This document shows, one piece after another, positions 1 through 10,189 of a stretch of 64,000 bases of DNA; positions within the stretch are counted from its first letter, which is position 1, and the number at the start of each line of letters is the position of its first letter. The position numbers and the translations under genes were made by a program. Origin of the DNA: Pseudomonas viridiflava (GTDB lineage Bacteria > Pseudomonadota > Gammaproteobacteria > Pseudomonadales > Pseudomonadaceae); NCBI RefSeq assembly GCF_900580865.1, contig NZ_UTBZ01000070.1, forward strand, positions 1 to 64,000, read 5' to 3'. Under the pieces are notes generated by a model, which saw only the letters and a list, made by a program, of their open reading frames with translations, made no database searches and had not been told where the DNA came from.

Positions 1-97
1 TGGAACCACCTGATCCCATCCCGAACTCAGCAGTGAAACGATGCATCGCCGATGGTAGTGTGGGGTTTCCCCATGTGAGAGTAGGTCATCGTCAAGA
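1..97 (+). rRNA. rrf: 5S ribosomal RNA, 3' part
   Basis: The sequence carries the conserved 5S core (CCCATCCCGAACTCAG near position 15) and the closing arm ATCGTCAAGA. The 5' end lies before the window. It marks the end of an rRNA operon that is read toward recC. The exact 3' end is set by pairing of the terminal stem known for Pseudomonas 5S RNA and could be off by a few bases. Confidence 0.93.
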
Positions 98-109
98 TTA
101 AATTCCGAA

Positions 110-139
110 ACCCCAATTGCGAAAGCAGTTGGGGTTTTG
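110..139 (+). terminator. rRNA operon terminator
   Basis: ACCCCAATTGC, a GAAA loop and GCAGTTGGGGT form an 11-bp stem with one G-T pair, followed by TTTTG. It directly follows 5S rRNA and is a typical Rho-independent terminator. Confidence 0.9.
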
Positions 140-250
140 TTTTGCCCGCAGGAAAGTTCGTACAGCATTCACGGACGCCGTCCGGCTGTCACAGCCTGCC
201 GACAATGCTAAGGTTCTACCCTGGCTTTCGTACTTTCCAAGGAATCCTTT

Positions 251-3200
251 ATGCCGGACGCTCAGTCCCTCAACGCTGCATTCATGGTCGTCCAGAGCAA
301 CAGCCTGGACGAACTGCGCAGCCTTGTGATCAGCATTATGCGGCGCTATCCGCTGGCTCCCCTGGAAAACGAAATTGCGCTCGTGCAGAGCAACGGCATT
401 GCCCAATGGCTCAAATTGGCTTTGGCCGAAGACCCTGAGGAAGACGACCTTGGCGGTTGCGGTATTGCCGCAGCGATTGATGTGCAACTGCCAGGCAGTT
501 TCATGTGGCAGCTGTACCGCATGGTATTGGGCCGAGATGAAATTCCTCCGAAATCCCTGCTCGATAAAGCCCCGTTGACCTGGCGCCTCATGCGCCTGCT
601 TCCCCAGGTCATTGATCGTGCGCATTTTGAGCCGTTACAACGCTTCCTCACCCATGACACCGACCTGCGCAAGCGCTATCAGTTGTCCGAACGCTTGGCG
701 GATCTGTTCGACCAATATCAGGTGTACCGGGCTGACTGGCTTGAAGACTGGGCAGAGGGGCGGCATCAATTGCGCAATGTCAGAGGTGAGGTAAAACCTC
801 TGCCCCCGACCAGTTGCTGGCAAGCTGAGTTGTGGCGTGCGCTGCTGGATGACGTAGGCGAACAGGGTATGGCGCAGAGTCGCGCCGGCGTTCACCAACG
901 ATTCATCGAACGCATCAACAACCTCACCGAAGCTCCTGCGGGATTGCCATCGCGAGTGATCGTTTTCGGGATATCTTCGCTGCCAGCCCAAGTGCTTGAG
1001 GCGCTGGCCGGGCTTGCGCGTTTCAGTCAGGTCCTGCTGTGTGTACACAACCCGTGCCGTCACCACTGGGCCGATATTGTCGCCGACAAGGATCTGTTGC
1101 GGCACCAGTACAAACGACAATCGCGCAAGACCGGAATGCCCGCAGTGCTGGACCCTGATGCACTGCATCAACACGCCCATCCGCTATTGGCTGCATGGGG
1201 TAAACAAGGTCGGGACTACATCAACCTGCTCGACAGTTATGACGATCCCAATAGCTATCGAGCGGCTTTTCGCGACGGACGTATAGACCTGTTCAGCGAC
1301 ATTCAGCCACACAACCTGCTAAATCAGCTCCAGGACGACATCCTCGAACTGCGCCCACTCAACGAGACTCGCGAACACTGGCCTGCTGTCGATTTGGCAA
1401 GTGATGAGTCGATCCGTTTTCACATTGCCCACAGTGCTCAACGTGAAGTCGAAATACTGCATGACCAGCTCTTGGCGCGCTTCAGCGCCAACCCGGATCT
1501 GCGTCCTCGCGATGTGATCGTGATGGTGCCTGACATCGATAGCTATGCACCGCATATTCGTGCGGTGTTTGGTCAGCTCGATCGCCATGATCCGCGGTTC
1601 ATTCCTTTCACCCTGGCGGATCAGGGGCAGCGTGGTCGTGATCCACTGCTGATCGCGGTCGAGCACTTGCTCAAGCTTCCCGACAGTCGTTTCCCGGTCA
1701 GTGAAATCCTCGACCTGCTCGACGTTCCCGCACTTCGCGCTCGTTTTGGTGTGGAGGAGCGCGACCTGCCAACGCTGCACCGCTGGATCGAAGGGGCGGG
1801 TGTGCGTTGGGGAATGAACGCGGAGCAGCGAGCGGGCCTGGGGTTACCCGACGAGCTTGAGCAAAACAGCTGGCATTTCGGTCTGCGCCGAATGCTCCTG
1901 GGTTATGCCGTCGGCAGCGCCAACGCGTGCGAAGGGATTGAGCCTTATGATGAAATTGGTGGGCTCGACGCCGCACTGATCGGGCCGTTGGTGGCCCTGC
2001 TCGATGCCTTGGAACTCGCCCATCAGCAGCTTACCCAACCCGCTCAGCCCAAGGAGTGGGGCTATCGATTGCAAGCACTGATGCAACTGTTCTTCAAAGC
2101 CAGCAACGAGCATGACGATTACTTATTGGCGCAGCTCGAAGAGCTTCGCGAAACCTGGCTGGAAACGTGTGAGACGGTAGGTCTCGCGGATGAGCTACCA
2201 CTCACAGTCGTTCGCGAAGCCTGGCTCGCCGGTCTTGATCAGGGGCGTTTGTCTCAGCGCTTTCTGGCCGGTGCCGTGAATTTTTGTACGCTGATGCCTA
2301 TGCGCGCCATTCCATTCAAGCTGGTCTGTCTGCTGGGGATGAACGACGGTGACTATCCCCGTGCGCAGCCTCCTTTGGACTTCGATCTCATGGGCAGCGA
2401 TTACCGTCCGGGAGATCGTTCGCGGCGTGAAGACGACCGTTATCTTTTGCTCGAGGCGCTTCTGTCGGCACGTCATCAGCTCTACATCAGTTGGGTCGGT
2501 CGCAGCATTCGCGACAACAGTGAGCGACCGGCTTCCGTGTTGATCGGCCAGTTGCGCGATCACCTCGCCAGCGGTTGGCGATTGCTCGACGAAAGTCGCG
2601 ATCTGTTGGGTGCCGTGACGCAAGAGCATCCGCTGCAACCGTTCAGTGCGCGCTATTTTCATGAAGGCGATCAACTCTTCAGCTATGCCAGCGAATGGCA
2701 GGTTCTGCATCAACAGCAGGCGCCTCAAAACGAAGGGCAGTTGCTGACCCCTTATGTGCAAGAAGAACCATTGAGCCTGGCGTTGTTGCAGGACTTTTTG
2801 CGCAACCCGGTCCGGCACTTTTTCACCCAGCGCCTCAAGGTGTATTTCGAGGCCGCCGAAGCACCGCTGGCCGATGAAGAACCTTTCGTGCTGGATGCAT
2901 TGCAGCGTTACACGCTGAGCGACAGCCTGCTCGAAGCCGCTCTCCGGCAACCGGACAATGTCGATCAGGCTCTGACTGCCCAGGCCCGGCGTCTGCAAAA
3001 CAGCGGCCTGTTGCCAATGGCTGGATTCGGCGAATGCCTGCAACGGGAGTTGATCGAGCCTCTGCCGGATTTGCTGCAGCGTTATCAACAGCTGCTCACG
3101 CTCTGGCCAAAGCCATTGAGCAGTGCGATCCCCGTCAATCTTGAATTGCAGGGCGTGCGCCTTGAAGGCTGGCTCGCCGGTTTGCATCAACGCGCCGACG

Positions 3201-3703
3201 ATGGCCTGTTGTCCGTCACGACAATTCCCAACAGCATTGGCTCGATCAAGAGTCGCAAATGGCATCGCCTGACCAAGCCTTGGGTCAATCATCTGGTGGC
3301 TTGCGCCAGCGGGCTGTCCCTGACCACCGCGTTGGTGGCCAGCGACGATACGTTGCTGCTCGAACCCATGGAGCCAGATCGTGCGATACGTTTTCTCGGC
3401 GATTTGCTCCTCGCCTGGCAAGCCGGGATGCGACAGCCATTACCGATCGCAGTAAAAACCGCTTTCGCGTGGCTCTCTCAGACCGACCCGCTGAAGGCCG
3501 AAGCGGCTGCCCGCAAAGCCTATGAGGGCGATGGGCAGACCAGCGAAGGCGAGCGCCGCGAGAGTCCGGCACTGGCCCGGCAATATGCCAACTTCGATGC
3601 ATTGCTTGGGGACGAAACATTTTCCGGTTGGTGCGACGCCCTGTATCGCCCATTGTTCGAAGCACCATGGCGATCACTGTCCAGCGAAGGGGCACGCTCA
3701 TGA
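251..3703 (+). CDS. recC: Exodeoxyribonuclease V subunit gamma (RecC)
   Basis: 1150 residues, close to the usual RecC length. RecC is the subunit of the RecBCD helicase-nuclease that splits the DNA duplex and recognises Chi during double-strand break repair. It has an inactive SF1 helicase fold, so no good Walker A motif is expected and none is seen. The start MPDAQSLNAAFMV follows AAGGAAT at good spacing. The stop overlaps the recB start by four bases (ATGA), so the two are probably translationally coupled. The order recC-recB-recD is that of Pseudomonas, with no ptrA between. Confidence 0.95.
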   Translation: MPDAQSLNAAFMVVQSNSLDELRSLVISIMRRYPLAPLENEIALVQSNGIAQWLKLALAEDPEEDDLGGCGIAAAIDVQLPGSFMWQLYRMVLGRDEIPPKSLLDKAPLTWRLMRLLPQVIDRAHFEPLQRFLTHDTDLRKRYQLSERLADLFDQYQVYRADWLEDWAEGRHQLRNVRGEVKPLPPTSCWQAELWRALLDDVGEQGMAQSRAGVHQRFIERINNLTEAPAGLPSRVIVFGISSLPAQVLEALAGLARFSQVLLCVHNPCRHHWADIVADKDLLRHQYKRQSRKTGMPAVLDPDALHQHAHPLLAAWGKQGRDYINLLDSYDDPNSYRAAFRDGRIDLFSDIQPHNLLNQLQDDILELRPLNETREHWPAVDLASDESIRFHIAHSAQREVEILHDQLLARFSANPDLRPRDVIVMVPDIDSYAPHIRAVFGQLDRHDPRFIPFTLADQGQRGRDPLLIAVEHLLKLPDSRFPVSEILDLLDVPALRARFGVEERDLPTLHRWIEGAGVRWGMNAEQRAGLGLPDELEQNSWHFGLRRMLLGYAVGSANACEGIEPYDEIGGLDAALIGPLVALLDALELAHQQLTQPAQPKEWGYRLQALMQLFFKASNEHDDYLLAQLEELRETWLETCETVGLADELPLTVVREAWLAGLDQGRLSQRFLAGAVNFCTLMPMRAIPFKLVCLLGMNDGDYPRAQPPLDFDLMGSDYRPGDRSRREDDRYLLLEALLSARHQLYISWVGRSIRDNSERPASVLIGQLRDHLASGWRLLDESRDLLGAVTQEHPLQPFSARYFHEGDQLFSYASEWQVLHQQQAPQNEGQLLTPYVQEEPLSLALLQDFLRNPVRHFFTQRLKVYFEAAEAPLADEEPFVLDALQRYTLSDSLLEAALRQPDNVDQALTAQARRLQNSGLLPMAGFGECLQRELIEPLPDLLQRYQQLLTLWPKPLSSAIPVNLELQGVRLEGWLAGLHQRADDGLLSVTTIPNSIGSIKSRKWHRLTKPWVNHLVACASGLSLTTALVASDDTLLLEPMEPDRAIRFLGDLLLAWQAGMRQPLPIAVKTAFAWLSQTDPLKAEAAARKAYEGDGQTSEGERRESPALARQYANFDALLGDETFSGWCDALYRPLFEAPWRSLSSEGARS

Positions 3704-6700
3704 ACACGAAGACACCGCTTGCTCTGGCTTTCCCCCTGCGTGGCAGCCAGTTGATCGAAGCCAGTGCCGGGACTGGTAAAACCTTCACCATCTCTGCTTT
3801 GTATTTGCGGCTCATCCTGGGGCATGGTGACGAGTCGAGCAGGTTCGGTCGTGAGCTGCTACCGCCACAGATTCTCGTCGTAACCTTCACCGATGCCGCG
3901 ACCAAGGAGCTGCGTGAGCGCATACGCACGCGTCTGGCTGAGGCCGCTCGATTCTTCCGTGACGAAACGCCTGCACCCGATGCATTGATCGCCGAATTGC
4001 GTGACCAATTCGACCCTCAACAATGGCCCGGCTGTGCCAGCCGCCTGGATGTCGCCGCGCAATGGATGGACGAGGCCGCCGTTTCGACCATCCACAGCTG
4101 GTGTCAGCGCATGCTGCGTGAGCACGCGTTCGACAGCGGCAGCTTGTTCACCCAATCCCTGGAAACCGATCACAGCGACTTGCTCGGCGAAGTGTTGCGT
4201 GATTACTGGCGGCTGTTCTGTTACCCGATGCAGAGCGACGCCTTGAATTGGGTGCGCAGCAACTGGGGCGGGCCGGCGGCCTTGTTGCCTCGCGTACGCG
4301 GCCTGTTCGCCAGTGAACGCGACAGCGACGAGGGCAAGGCGCCTGCGGAGCTGATCGATGAATGTCTGCAAGAACGCCGCGCGGCGCTGATCGAACTGAA
4401 AATGCCCTGGCGCCAGTGGGCAGACGAGTTGCTCGCCATCTGTCACCAAGGCGTCGCCAGCAAGACCGTTGATGGCCGCAAGATGCAGGCGCGTTACTTT
4501 GAACCCTGGTTCGAGAAGCTCAAGGCGTGGGCTGAAGACGAGACCCTGGAGCAACTGGATATCGGCACCGGTTTCATCCGACTGACCCCCGACGGGATGG
4601 CCGAAGCGTGGAAAGGTCAGGCTCCAAGTCACCCGGGCCTTGATGCCATGCCGAAGCTCAAGTCGAGCCTCGATGCATTGCCGACCCCCGATGCCGCGGT
4701 GCTGCAACATGCCGCCAAATGGGTAGGCACACGCTTTGAGGAAGAGAAGCGGCGTCGCGCTGAGATGGGCTTCGACGACATGCTCTTGCGCCTGGATGCC
4801 GCTCTGCAATCCGACGGTGGCGAACGTCTTGCGACGTTGATTCGAGAGCAGTTCCCGGTCGCGCTGATCGACGAATTCCAGGACACCGACCCGGTGCAGT
4901 ACCGGATCTTCGAAAGTATCTATCGCATCGAAGACAACAGCCCTGAAACCGGCCTGTTTCTGATCGGTGATCCGAAGCAGGCGATCTACGCTTTTCGCGG
5001 TGCAGACATCTACACCTACCTGCGCGCACGTCAGGCCACTACTGGCCGACTGCATACGCTGGGCACCAACTTCCGCTCCAGCCACGGCATGGTCAACGCG
5101 GTCAATCATGTATTCGCGCGCGCCGAGTCCCGAGAGCTGGGCCGTGGCGCGTTTTTGTTCCGCGAGAAAAACGGCGACAATCCGGTGCCGTTCCTGCCCG
5201 TGGAATCCCAAGGGCGCAAGGAGCGACTGCAGGTCGGCGGGCGAGATGTCGCGGCGCTGAATATCTGGCATTTGCCTAGCGACCAGCCACTGTCGGGCGT
5301 TGTCTATCGCCAGCAATTGGCAGCCGCGTGCGCCAGCGAAATCACTGCGCTGCTCAATGGCGGGCAAAGCGCTAGCACGGGGTTCGTGCAGGATGGCAAA
5401 GACTTCAGAGGCTTGAGGCCGTCCGATATTGCGATTCTCGTGCGCGACGGCAAGGAGGCCCAGGCTGTGCGCGGTGAACTCGCCGCCCGGGGCGTGCGCA
5501 GCGTGTACCTGTCGGACAAGGATTCGGTATTTGCGGCGCAAGAAGCCCGCGACCTATTGTCCTGGCTCAAGGCCTGTGCCGAGCCGGATGTCGAACGTTC
5601 CCTGAAAGCCGCGTTGGCCTGTATCACTCTGAACCTGCCATTGGCCGAGCTGGAACGTCTGAACCAGGACGAGCTGGTATGGGAAACCCGGGTCATGCAG
5701 TTCCGTGGCTATCGCGAGCTATGGCGCAAACAAGGCGTGCTGCCGATGTTGCGTCGCCTGCTGCATGACTTCCATCTGCCGCAAACCTTGATGACCCGCA
5801 CGGATGGCGAGCGTGTACTGACCAACCTTTTGCACCTGTCGGAATTGATGCAGCAAGCAGCTGCGGAGCTGGACGGTGAACAAGCGCTGATTCGTCATCT
5901 GGCCGAGCTGCTGGCAATGTCCGGCCAGGCTGGCGAAGAGCAGATCCTGCGTCTGGAAAGTGACGAGCAACTGGTCAAAGTCGTGACCATCCACAAGTCC
6001 AAAGGCCTGGAGTATCCCTTGGTGTTCCTGCCGTTCATCTGTTCGGCAAAACCCGTGGATGGCAGCCGCTTGCCCTTGCATTACCACGACGGCGCGGGGA
6101 AGGCTCAGATAAGTCTCAAGCCGACTGCCGAGCTGATAGCGCAAGCGGACGATGAGCGTCTGGCCGAAGACCTGCGCTTGCTCTACGTTGCTTTGACGCG
6201 CGCGCAGCATGCCTGCTGGTTGGGCGTGACGGATCTCAAACGGGGCAATAACAACAGCTCGGTGCTGCACCTTTCGGCGCTGGGCTATCTGCTCGGCGGT
6301 GGCGTATCTCTGGGCGAGTCCAGCGAACTGAAACGCTGGCTGCAAGACCTGCAACAAGACTGTCCGGCCATCGACATCGATGAGATGCCACAACCCACCG
6401 AAGAGCATTACCAGCCGCCACGCAATGACGCCGTGCTGAGTGCCACGCTGTTGCCCAAGCGCAAGGCCAGTGAAAACTGGTGGATCGCTTCCTACAGCGC
6501 ATTGCGCATCAGCGACGTATTGAGTGTCGGCAGCGATGAAGCGCCGGACAGCCCGCAAGCGCAAAAGCTGTTTGATGACGAACGCCTGGACCCCGACGCC
6601 CCGCGAGAAATCATTGCCGGCGGCGCCGATATCCATCGCTTCCCGCGCGGCCCCAATCCGGGAACATTTCTCCACGGTTTGCTGGAATGGGCCGGTGATG

Positions 6701-7389
6701 ACGGCTTTGCCGTTTCCCGCGAGGCGCTGGAGGATGCAATTGCCCGGCGCTGCAACCTGCGTGGCTGGGAAGGCTGGATCACCACCCTGAGTGACTGGCT
6801 GCAGCATCTGCTCACATCGCCATTGCCGATCGCTGGCGGGCAACCGCCGGTTGTTCTCGAGCAACTGAAGCAATATCGGGTCGAAATGGAATTCTGGTTC
6901 GCCAGCCATAAAGTCGATGTCCTCAAACTCGACGAACTGGTGCGTCAGCACACTCACAGGGGCGTGGCCCGCGTGGCGGCAGAACCGGTGCAACTCAACG
7001 GCATGTTCAAAGGCTTCATCGACCTGACCTTCGAACACAATGGCCGTTACTACGTGGCCGACTACAAATCCAACTGGCTCGGCGTGGATGATCTGGCTTA
7101 CACCGAGCAGGCCATGGAGCAGTCGATCCTCGACAACCGCTATGACCTGCAATACGTGCTGTACCTATTGGCGTTGCATCGCCAGCTCAAGGCACGGCTG
7201 CCTGATTACGATTACGACCGGCATGTCGGCGGCGCGTTGTATCTGTTCCTGCGCGGCACCCGCGCGGACAGTCGCGGTGTGTATTTTGTACGTCCGCCCC
7301 GTGAGCTGATCGAGCGTCTCGACCGGATGTTCCAAGGCAAACCCGAACCCAAGACCGAGCCCGCCTGGGAACAGGGAGTCCTGCTATGA
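3700..7389 (+). CDS. recB: Exodeoxyribonuclease V subunit beta (RecB)
   Basis: 1229 residues. RecB is the 3'-5' SF1A helicase and the only nuclease of RecBCD. Walker A ASAGTGKT is at residues 21-28, the DEFQDTDP Walker B/motif II near 390, the helicase motif VTIHKSKGLEYPLVFLP near 765, and the nuclease signature VADYKSNW near 1117. A longer frame open from 3628 exists inside recC, but the start at 3700 overlaps the recC stop as ATGA and places the Walker motif at the usual distance from the N-terminus. The stop overlaps recD in the same way. Confidence 0.96.
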   Translation: MNTKTPLALAFPLRGSQLIEASAGTGKTFTISALYLRLILGHGDESSRFGRELLPPQILVVTFTDAATKELRERIRTRLAEAARFFRDETPAPDALIAELRDQFDPQQWPGCASRLDVAAQWMDEAAVSTIHSWCQRMLREHAFDSGSLFTQSLETDHSDLLGEVLRDYWRLFCYPMQSDALNWVRSNWGGPAALLPRVRGLFASERDSDEGKAPAELIDECLQERRAALIELKMPWRQWADELLAICHQGVASKTVDGRKMQARYFEPWFEKLKAWAEDETLEQLDIGTGFIRLTPDGMAEAWKGQAPSHPGLDAMPKLKSSLDALPTPDAAVLQHAAKWVGTRFEEEKRRRAEMGFDDMLLRLDAALQSDGGERLATLIREQFPVALIDEFQDTDPVQYRIFESIYRIEDNSPETGLFLIGDPKQAIYAFRGADIYTYLRARQATTGRLHTLGTNFRSSHGMVNAVNHVFARAESRELGRGAFLFREKNGDNPVPFLPVESQGRKERLQVGGRDVAALNIWHLPSDQPLSGVVYRQQLAAACASEITALLNGGQSASTGFVQDGKDFRGLRPSDIAILVRDGKEAQAVRGELAARGVRSVYLSDKDSVFAAQEARDLLSWLKACAEPDVERSLKAALACITLNLPLAELERLNQDELVWETRVMQFRGYRELWRKQGVLPMLRRLLHDFHLPQTLMTRTDGERVLTNLLHLSELMQQAAAELDGEQALIRHLAELLAMSGQAGEEQILRLESDEQLVKVVTIHKSKGLEYPLVFLPFICSAKPVDGSRLPLHYHDGAGKAQISLKPTAELIAQADDERLAEDLRLLYVALTRAQHACWLGVTDLKRGNNNSSVLHLSALGYLLGGGVSLGESSELKRWLQDLQQDCPAIDIDEMPQPTEEHYQPPRNDAVLSATLLPKRKASENWWIASYSALRISDVLSVGSDEAPDSPQAQKLFDDERLDPDAPREIIAGGADIHRFPRGPNPGTFLHGLLEWAGDDGFAVSREALEDAIARRCNLRGWEGWITTLSDWLQHLLTSPLPIAGGQPPVVLEQLKQYRVEMEFWFASHKVDVLKLDELVRQHTHRGVARVAAEPVQLNGMFKGFIDLTFEHNGRYYVADYKSNWLGVDDLAYTEQAMEQSILDNRYDLQYVLYLLALHRQLKARLPDYDYDRHVGGALYLFLRGTRADSRGVYFVRPPRELIERLDRMFQGKPEPKTEPAWEQGVLL

Positions 7390-9494
7390 GCCGCACCTTC
7401 GCCGACCTGCTACCGACACCGTTGGCAGCCGACAGTCTGTCGAGGCTGTCGCCGCTGACCAGCGCGGATGATCTGTTGATATTGCTGACTCGTTGGGTCG
7501 AGCGCGGCTGGCTGCGTGCGCTGGACAAAGCGTTTGTCGGGTTCCTGCACGAACTTGAGCGCGACACCGATCCACTGGTGCTGCTCGCGGCCGCCCTGAC
7601 CAGCCATCAACTTGGCCACGGTCATGTCTGTCTCGATCTGTACGAAACCCTGAAAGCTCCCGACTTTGCTCTGTCGCTGCCGCCCGAAGGGGACGTGCAA
7701 GGTGGTGTGTTGCTGCTGCCTTCGCAATTGCTCGAGGCGCTGGATGGCGCGCACTGGTGCAAGGTTCTCGCGGGCAGTTCTCTGGTCGCACTGGCGGCCG
7801 ATAGCAGTGATTCGGCGCAGCAGCGCCCGCTGGTGTTGTCGGGCAAGCGCCTGTACTTGCGACGCTACTGGGCCTACGAACGGCGGATTGATACGGCGTT
7901 GCGTCAGCGTCTGCAACAGGTTGAGCCGACGCCGGATGATCTGCCGCAGCGACTGAGTGAGCTGTTCGGATCCGCCAAGGCGGGAGCAGTGATCGACTGG
8001 CAGAAGCTCGCCTGTGCCCTTGCCACTCGCGGCGCCTTCAGCATTGTCACCGGCGGGCCGGGCACCGGCAAAACCACCACCGTGGTGCGTTTGCTGGCCC
8101 TGCTTCAAGCACCGGCAGTCGCCACCGGTCATCCGCTGCGGATTCGTCTGGCGGCACCGACAGGCAAGGCTGCGGCGCGGTTGACCGAGTCCATCAGCCA
8201 GCAAGTGCAGTCGCTGGAAGTGAGCGAAGCGGTGCGGGCGAAGATCCCTTGTGACGTCACCACCGTGCATCGTCTGCTGGGCAGTCGTCCGGGCACCCGC
8301 CACTTCCGTCACCATGCCGGCAACCGCCTGCCACTGGACGTGCTGGTGGTCGACGAGGCCTCGATGATCGACCTGGAAATGATGGCCAACCTGCTGGATG
8401 CCTTGCCCACCCATGCTCGACTGGTATTGCTCGGCGACAAGGATCAATTGGCCTCTGTGGAGGCCGGCGCGGTGCTCGGGGATTTGTGCCGAGACGCCGA
8501 AGGTGGCTGGTACAGCCCGCAGACCCGGCAGTGGCTGGAGTCAGTCAGCGGTGAGTCGTTGCAGGACAGCGGCTTGCATGAGGACGTCGATGGTTCTCAC
8601 CCGCTGGCTCAGCAAGTGGTGATGCTGCGCCACTCACGGCGCTTCGGCGAGGGCAGCGGGATCGGTCAGCTCGCGCGGCGGGTCAACCAGCAGTTGCCGG
8701 AAGAGGCGCGGCAGTTGCTCACGACCGGGCACTACGATGATGTGTATTCGTTGCCGCTCAAGGGCGAGCACGATCACAAGCTTGAGCGTCTGTTGCTGGA
8801 GGGGCATGGCGACGGCCCACAGGGCTACCGCCATTACCTGAGTGTGCTGCGCGATCAGCGCCCACCGTCGGGCAGGCCTCTCGAACATCCGGACTGGGTC
8901 ATTTGGGCCCGTGAAATCCTGCAAGCGTTCGACACGTTCCAGTTGTTGTGTGCCGTGCGCAAAGGGCCGTGGGGTGTCGAAGGTTTGAATCAACGCATCA
9001 CCGCTGCATTGCTCAAAGCACGACTGATCGAAAACGATCAGCAATGGCACGAAGGTCGGCCAGTCCTGATGACGCGCAATGACTACGGTCTGGGCCTGAT
9101 GAACGGCGATATCGGCATCGCCCTCAAACTGCCTGAGCGCGAAGGACCTGATGCAGGCAAACCGGTGCTGCGCGTGGCGTTCCCGCGCAACGACGGTCAG
9201 GGCGGCGTGCGCTTTGTATTACCGAGCCGCCTCAACGACGTCGAAACCGTCTACGCGATGACGGTGCACAAATCCCAAGGCTCTGAGTTTGCCCATACGG
9301 CGCTGATCCTGCCCGATGCCTTGAACCCGGTGCTGACCAAAGAATTGATCTACACCGGTATTACCCGGGCTAAACATTGGTTCACCTTGATCGAATCCCG
9401 ATCCGGCGTGTTTGAAGAAGCGGTGCAGCGCAAGGTCAAACGCCTGAGCGGGCTGATGCTGGAACTGGAGGAGGGCGCATTGCCTCAGGGGTGA
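7386..9494 (+). CDS. recD: Exodeoxyribonuclease V subunit alpha (RecD)
   Basis: 702 residues, about 90 more than in E. coli. RecD is the fast 5'-3' SF1B helicase of RecBCD. Walker A GGPGTGKTTT lies near residue 225, VVDEASMID near 320, and the C-terminal UvrD-like motif AMTVHKSQGSEF near 620. ATGA overlap with recB shows a three-gene operon. A pyrimidine-poor region with no clear terminator follows before yfiR. Confidence 0.95.
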   Translation: MSRTFADLLPTPLAADSLSRLSPLTSADDLLILLTRWVERGWLRALDKAFVGFLHELERDTDPLVLLAAALTSHQLGHGHVCLDLYETLKAPDFALSLPPEGDVQGGVLLLPSQLLEALDGAHWCKVLAGSSLVALAADSSDSAQQRPLVLSGKRLYLRRYWAYERRIDTALRQRLQQVEPTPDDLPQRLSELFGSAKAGAVIDWQKLACALATRGAFSIVTGGPGTGKTTTVVRLLALLQAPAVATGHPLRIRLAAPTGKAAARLTESISQQVQSLEVSEAVRAKIPCDVTTVHRLLGSRPGTRHFRHHAGNRLPLDVLVVDEASMIDLEMMANLLDALPTHARLVLLGDKDQLASVEAGAVLGDLCRDAEGGWYSPQTRQWLESVSGESLQDSGLHEDVDGSHPLAQQVVMLRHSRRFGEGSGIGQLARRVNQQLPEEARQLLTTGHYDDVYSLPLKGEHDHKLERLLLEGHGDGPQGYRHYLSVLRDQRPPSGRPLEHPDWVIWAREILQAFDTFQLLCAVRKGPWGVEGLNQRITAALLKARLIENDQQWHEGRPVLMTRNDYGLGLMNGDIGIALKLPEREGPDAGKPVLRVAFPRNDGQGGVRFVLPSRLNDVETVYAMTVHKSQGSEFAHTALILPDALNPVLTKELIYTGITRAKHWFTLIESRSGVFEEAVQRKVKRLSGLMLELEEGALPQG

Positions 9495-9613
9495 AAATCC
9501 CGACGATTGGCGGCGATTACTGACCAACCGGTCAGAGGGCGCTGTCTCGCTGGCGTTTCACTGCTGTGCTATCGTTGCGGCATCATTTCGCTACGATCCA
9601 AGAGAATCCCTGC

Positions 9614-10189
9614 ATGAAGGTGTCTGTCTGGGCGACAGAGCGCGTAGTTGTCTGCAAGCACGCGTTGCTTGTTGCTCTGCTCTGGATATTGACGGGCGCG
9701 GCTGTCGCACAGCCGCAAGCGCCGACGGGCATGGCCGAACAACGGGCCAAATCCGTCACTCAGGTTGTTCTTGGCATTCTCAGCTACGCGCGCTGGCCGG
9801 TGGAGCCTGCGCAATTGCGCCTGTGCATCGTCGGCCCCACCGAATACACCGACGATCTGGTCAAAGGCACCACGCAAGCCACGGGGCGACCGGTAACCGT
9901 ACGTCGCCTGCTGGCCGACAACCCGGCCATCGTCAGCGAATGCGATGCGGTGTACATCGGCAAACTCACGGTGGATGAACGCACTCGCTTGTTCGCTTCG
10001 CTGATTGGTCATCCAGTACTTAGCATCAGCGAGGGTGGCGATCAGTGCACGGTTGGCAGCCTGTTCTGTCTGCGCGTTGGCGATGAGCAAGTGTCCTTCG
10101 AGGTCAATCTCGACTCCGTTGCCCGTAGCGGCGTGCGCATTCATCCCAGCGTGCTGCAATTGTCGCGTCGCAAACCGGCGGCACCATGA
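9614..10189 (+). CDS. yfiR: YfiR-type periplasmic repressor of diguanylate cyclase (DUF4154)
   Basis: 191 residues. In P. aeruginosa YfiR binds the periplasmic part of YfiN and keeps the cyclase inactive; redox stress relieves this. The N-terminus has a signal peptide (hydrophobic stretch around residues 15-30 ending AVAQ). The mature part holds four cysteines, including a CTVGSLFC pair seven residues apart, matching the two disulfides known for YfiR. The start at 9614 is chosen over an upstream start at 9566 because it gives a proper signal peptide. Its stop overlaps the yfiN start by four bases. Confidence 0.88.
   Translation: MKVSVWATERVVVCKHALLVALLWILTGAAVAQPQAPTGMAEQRAKSVTQVVLGILSYARWPVEPAQLRLCIVGPTEYTDDLVKGTTQATGRPVTVRRLLADNPAIVSECDAVYIGKLTVDERTRLFASLIGHPVLSISEGGDQCTVGSLFCLRVGDEQVSFEVNLDSVARSGVRIHPSVLQLSRRKPAAP

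Noticed and set aside
3859..5541. A 560-codon open frame opposite recB
   Set aside because: It mirrors recB codon bias, has no family motif and no ribosome site.
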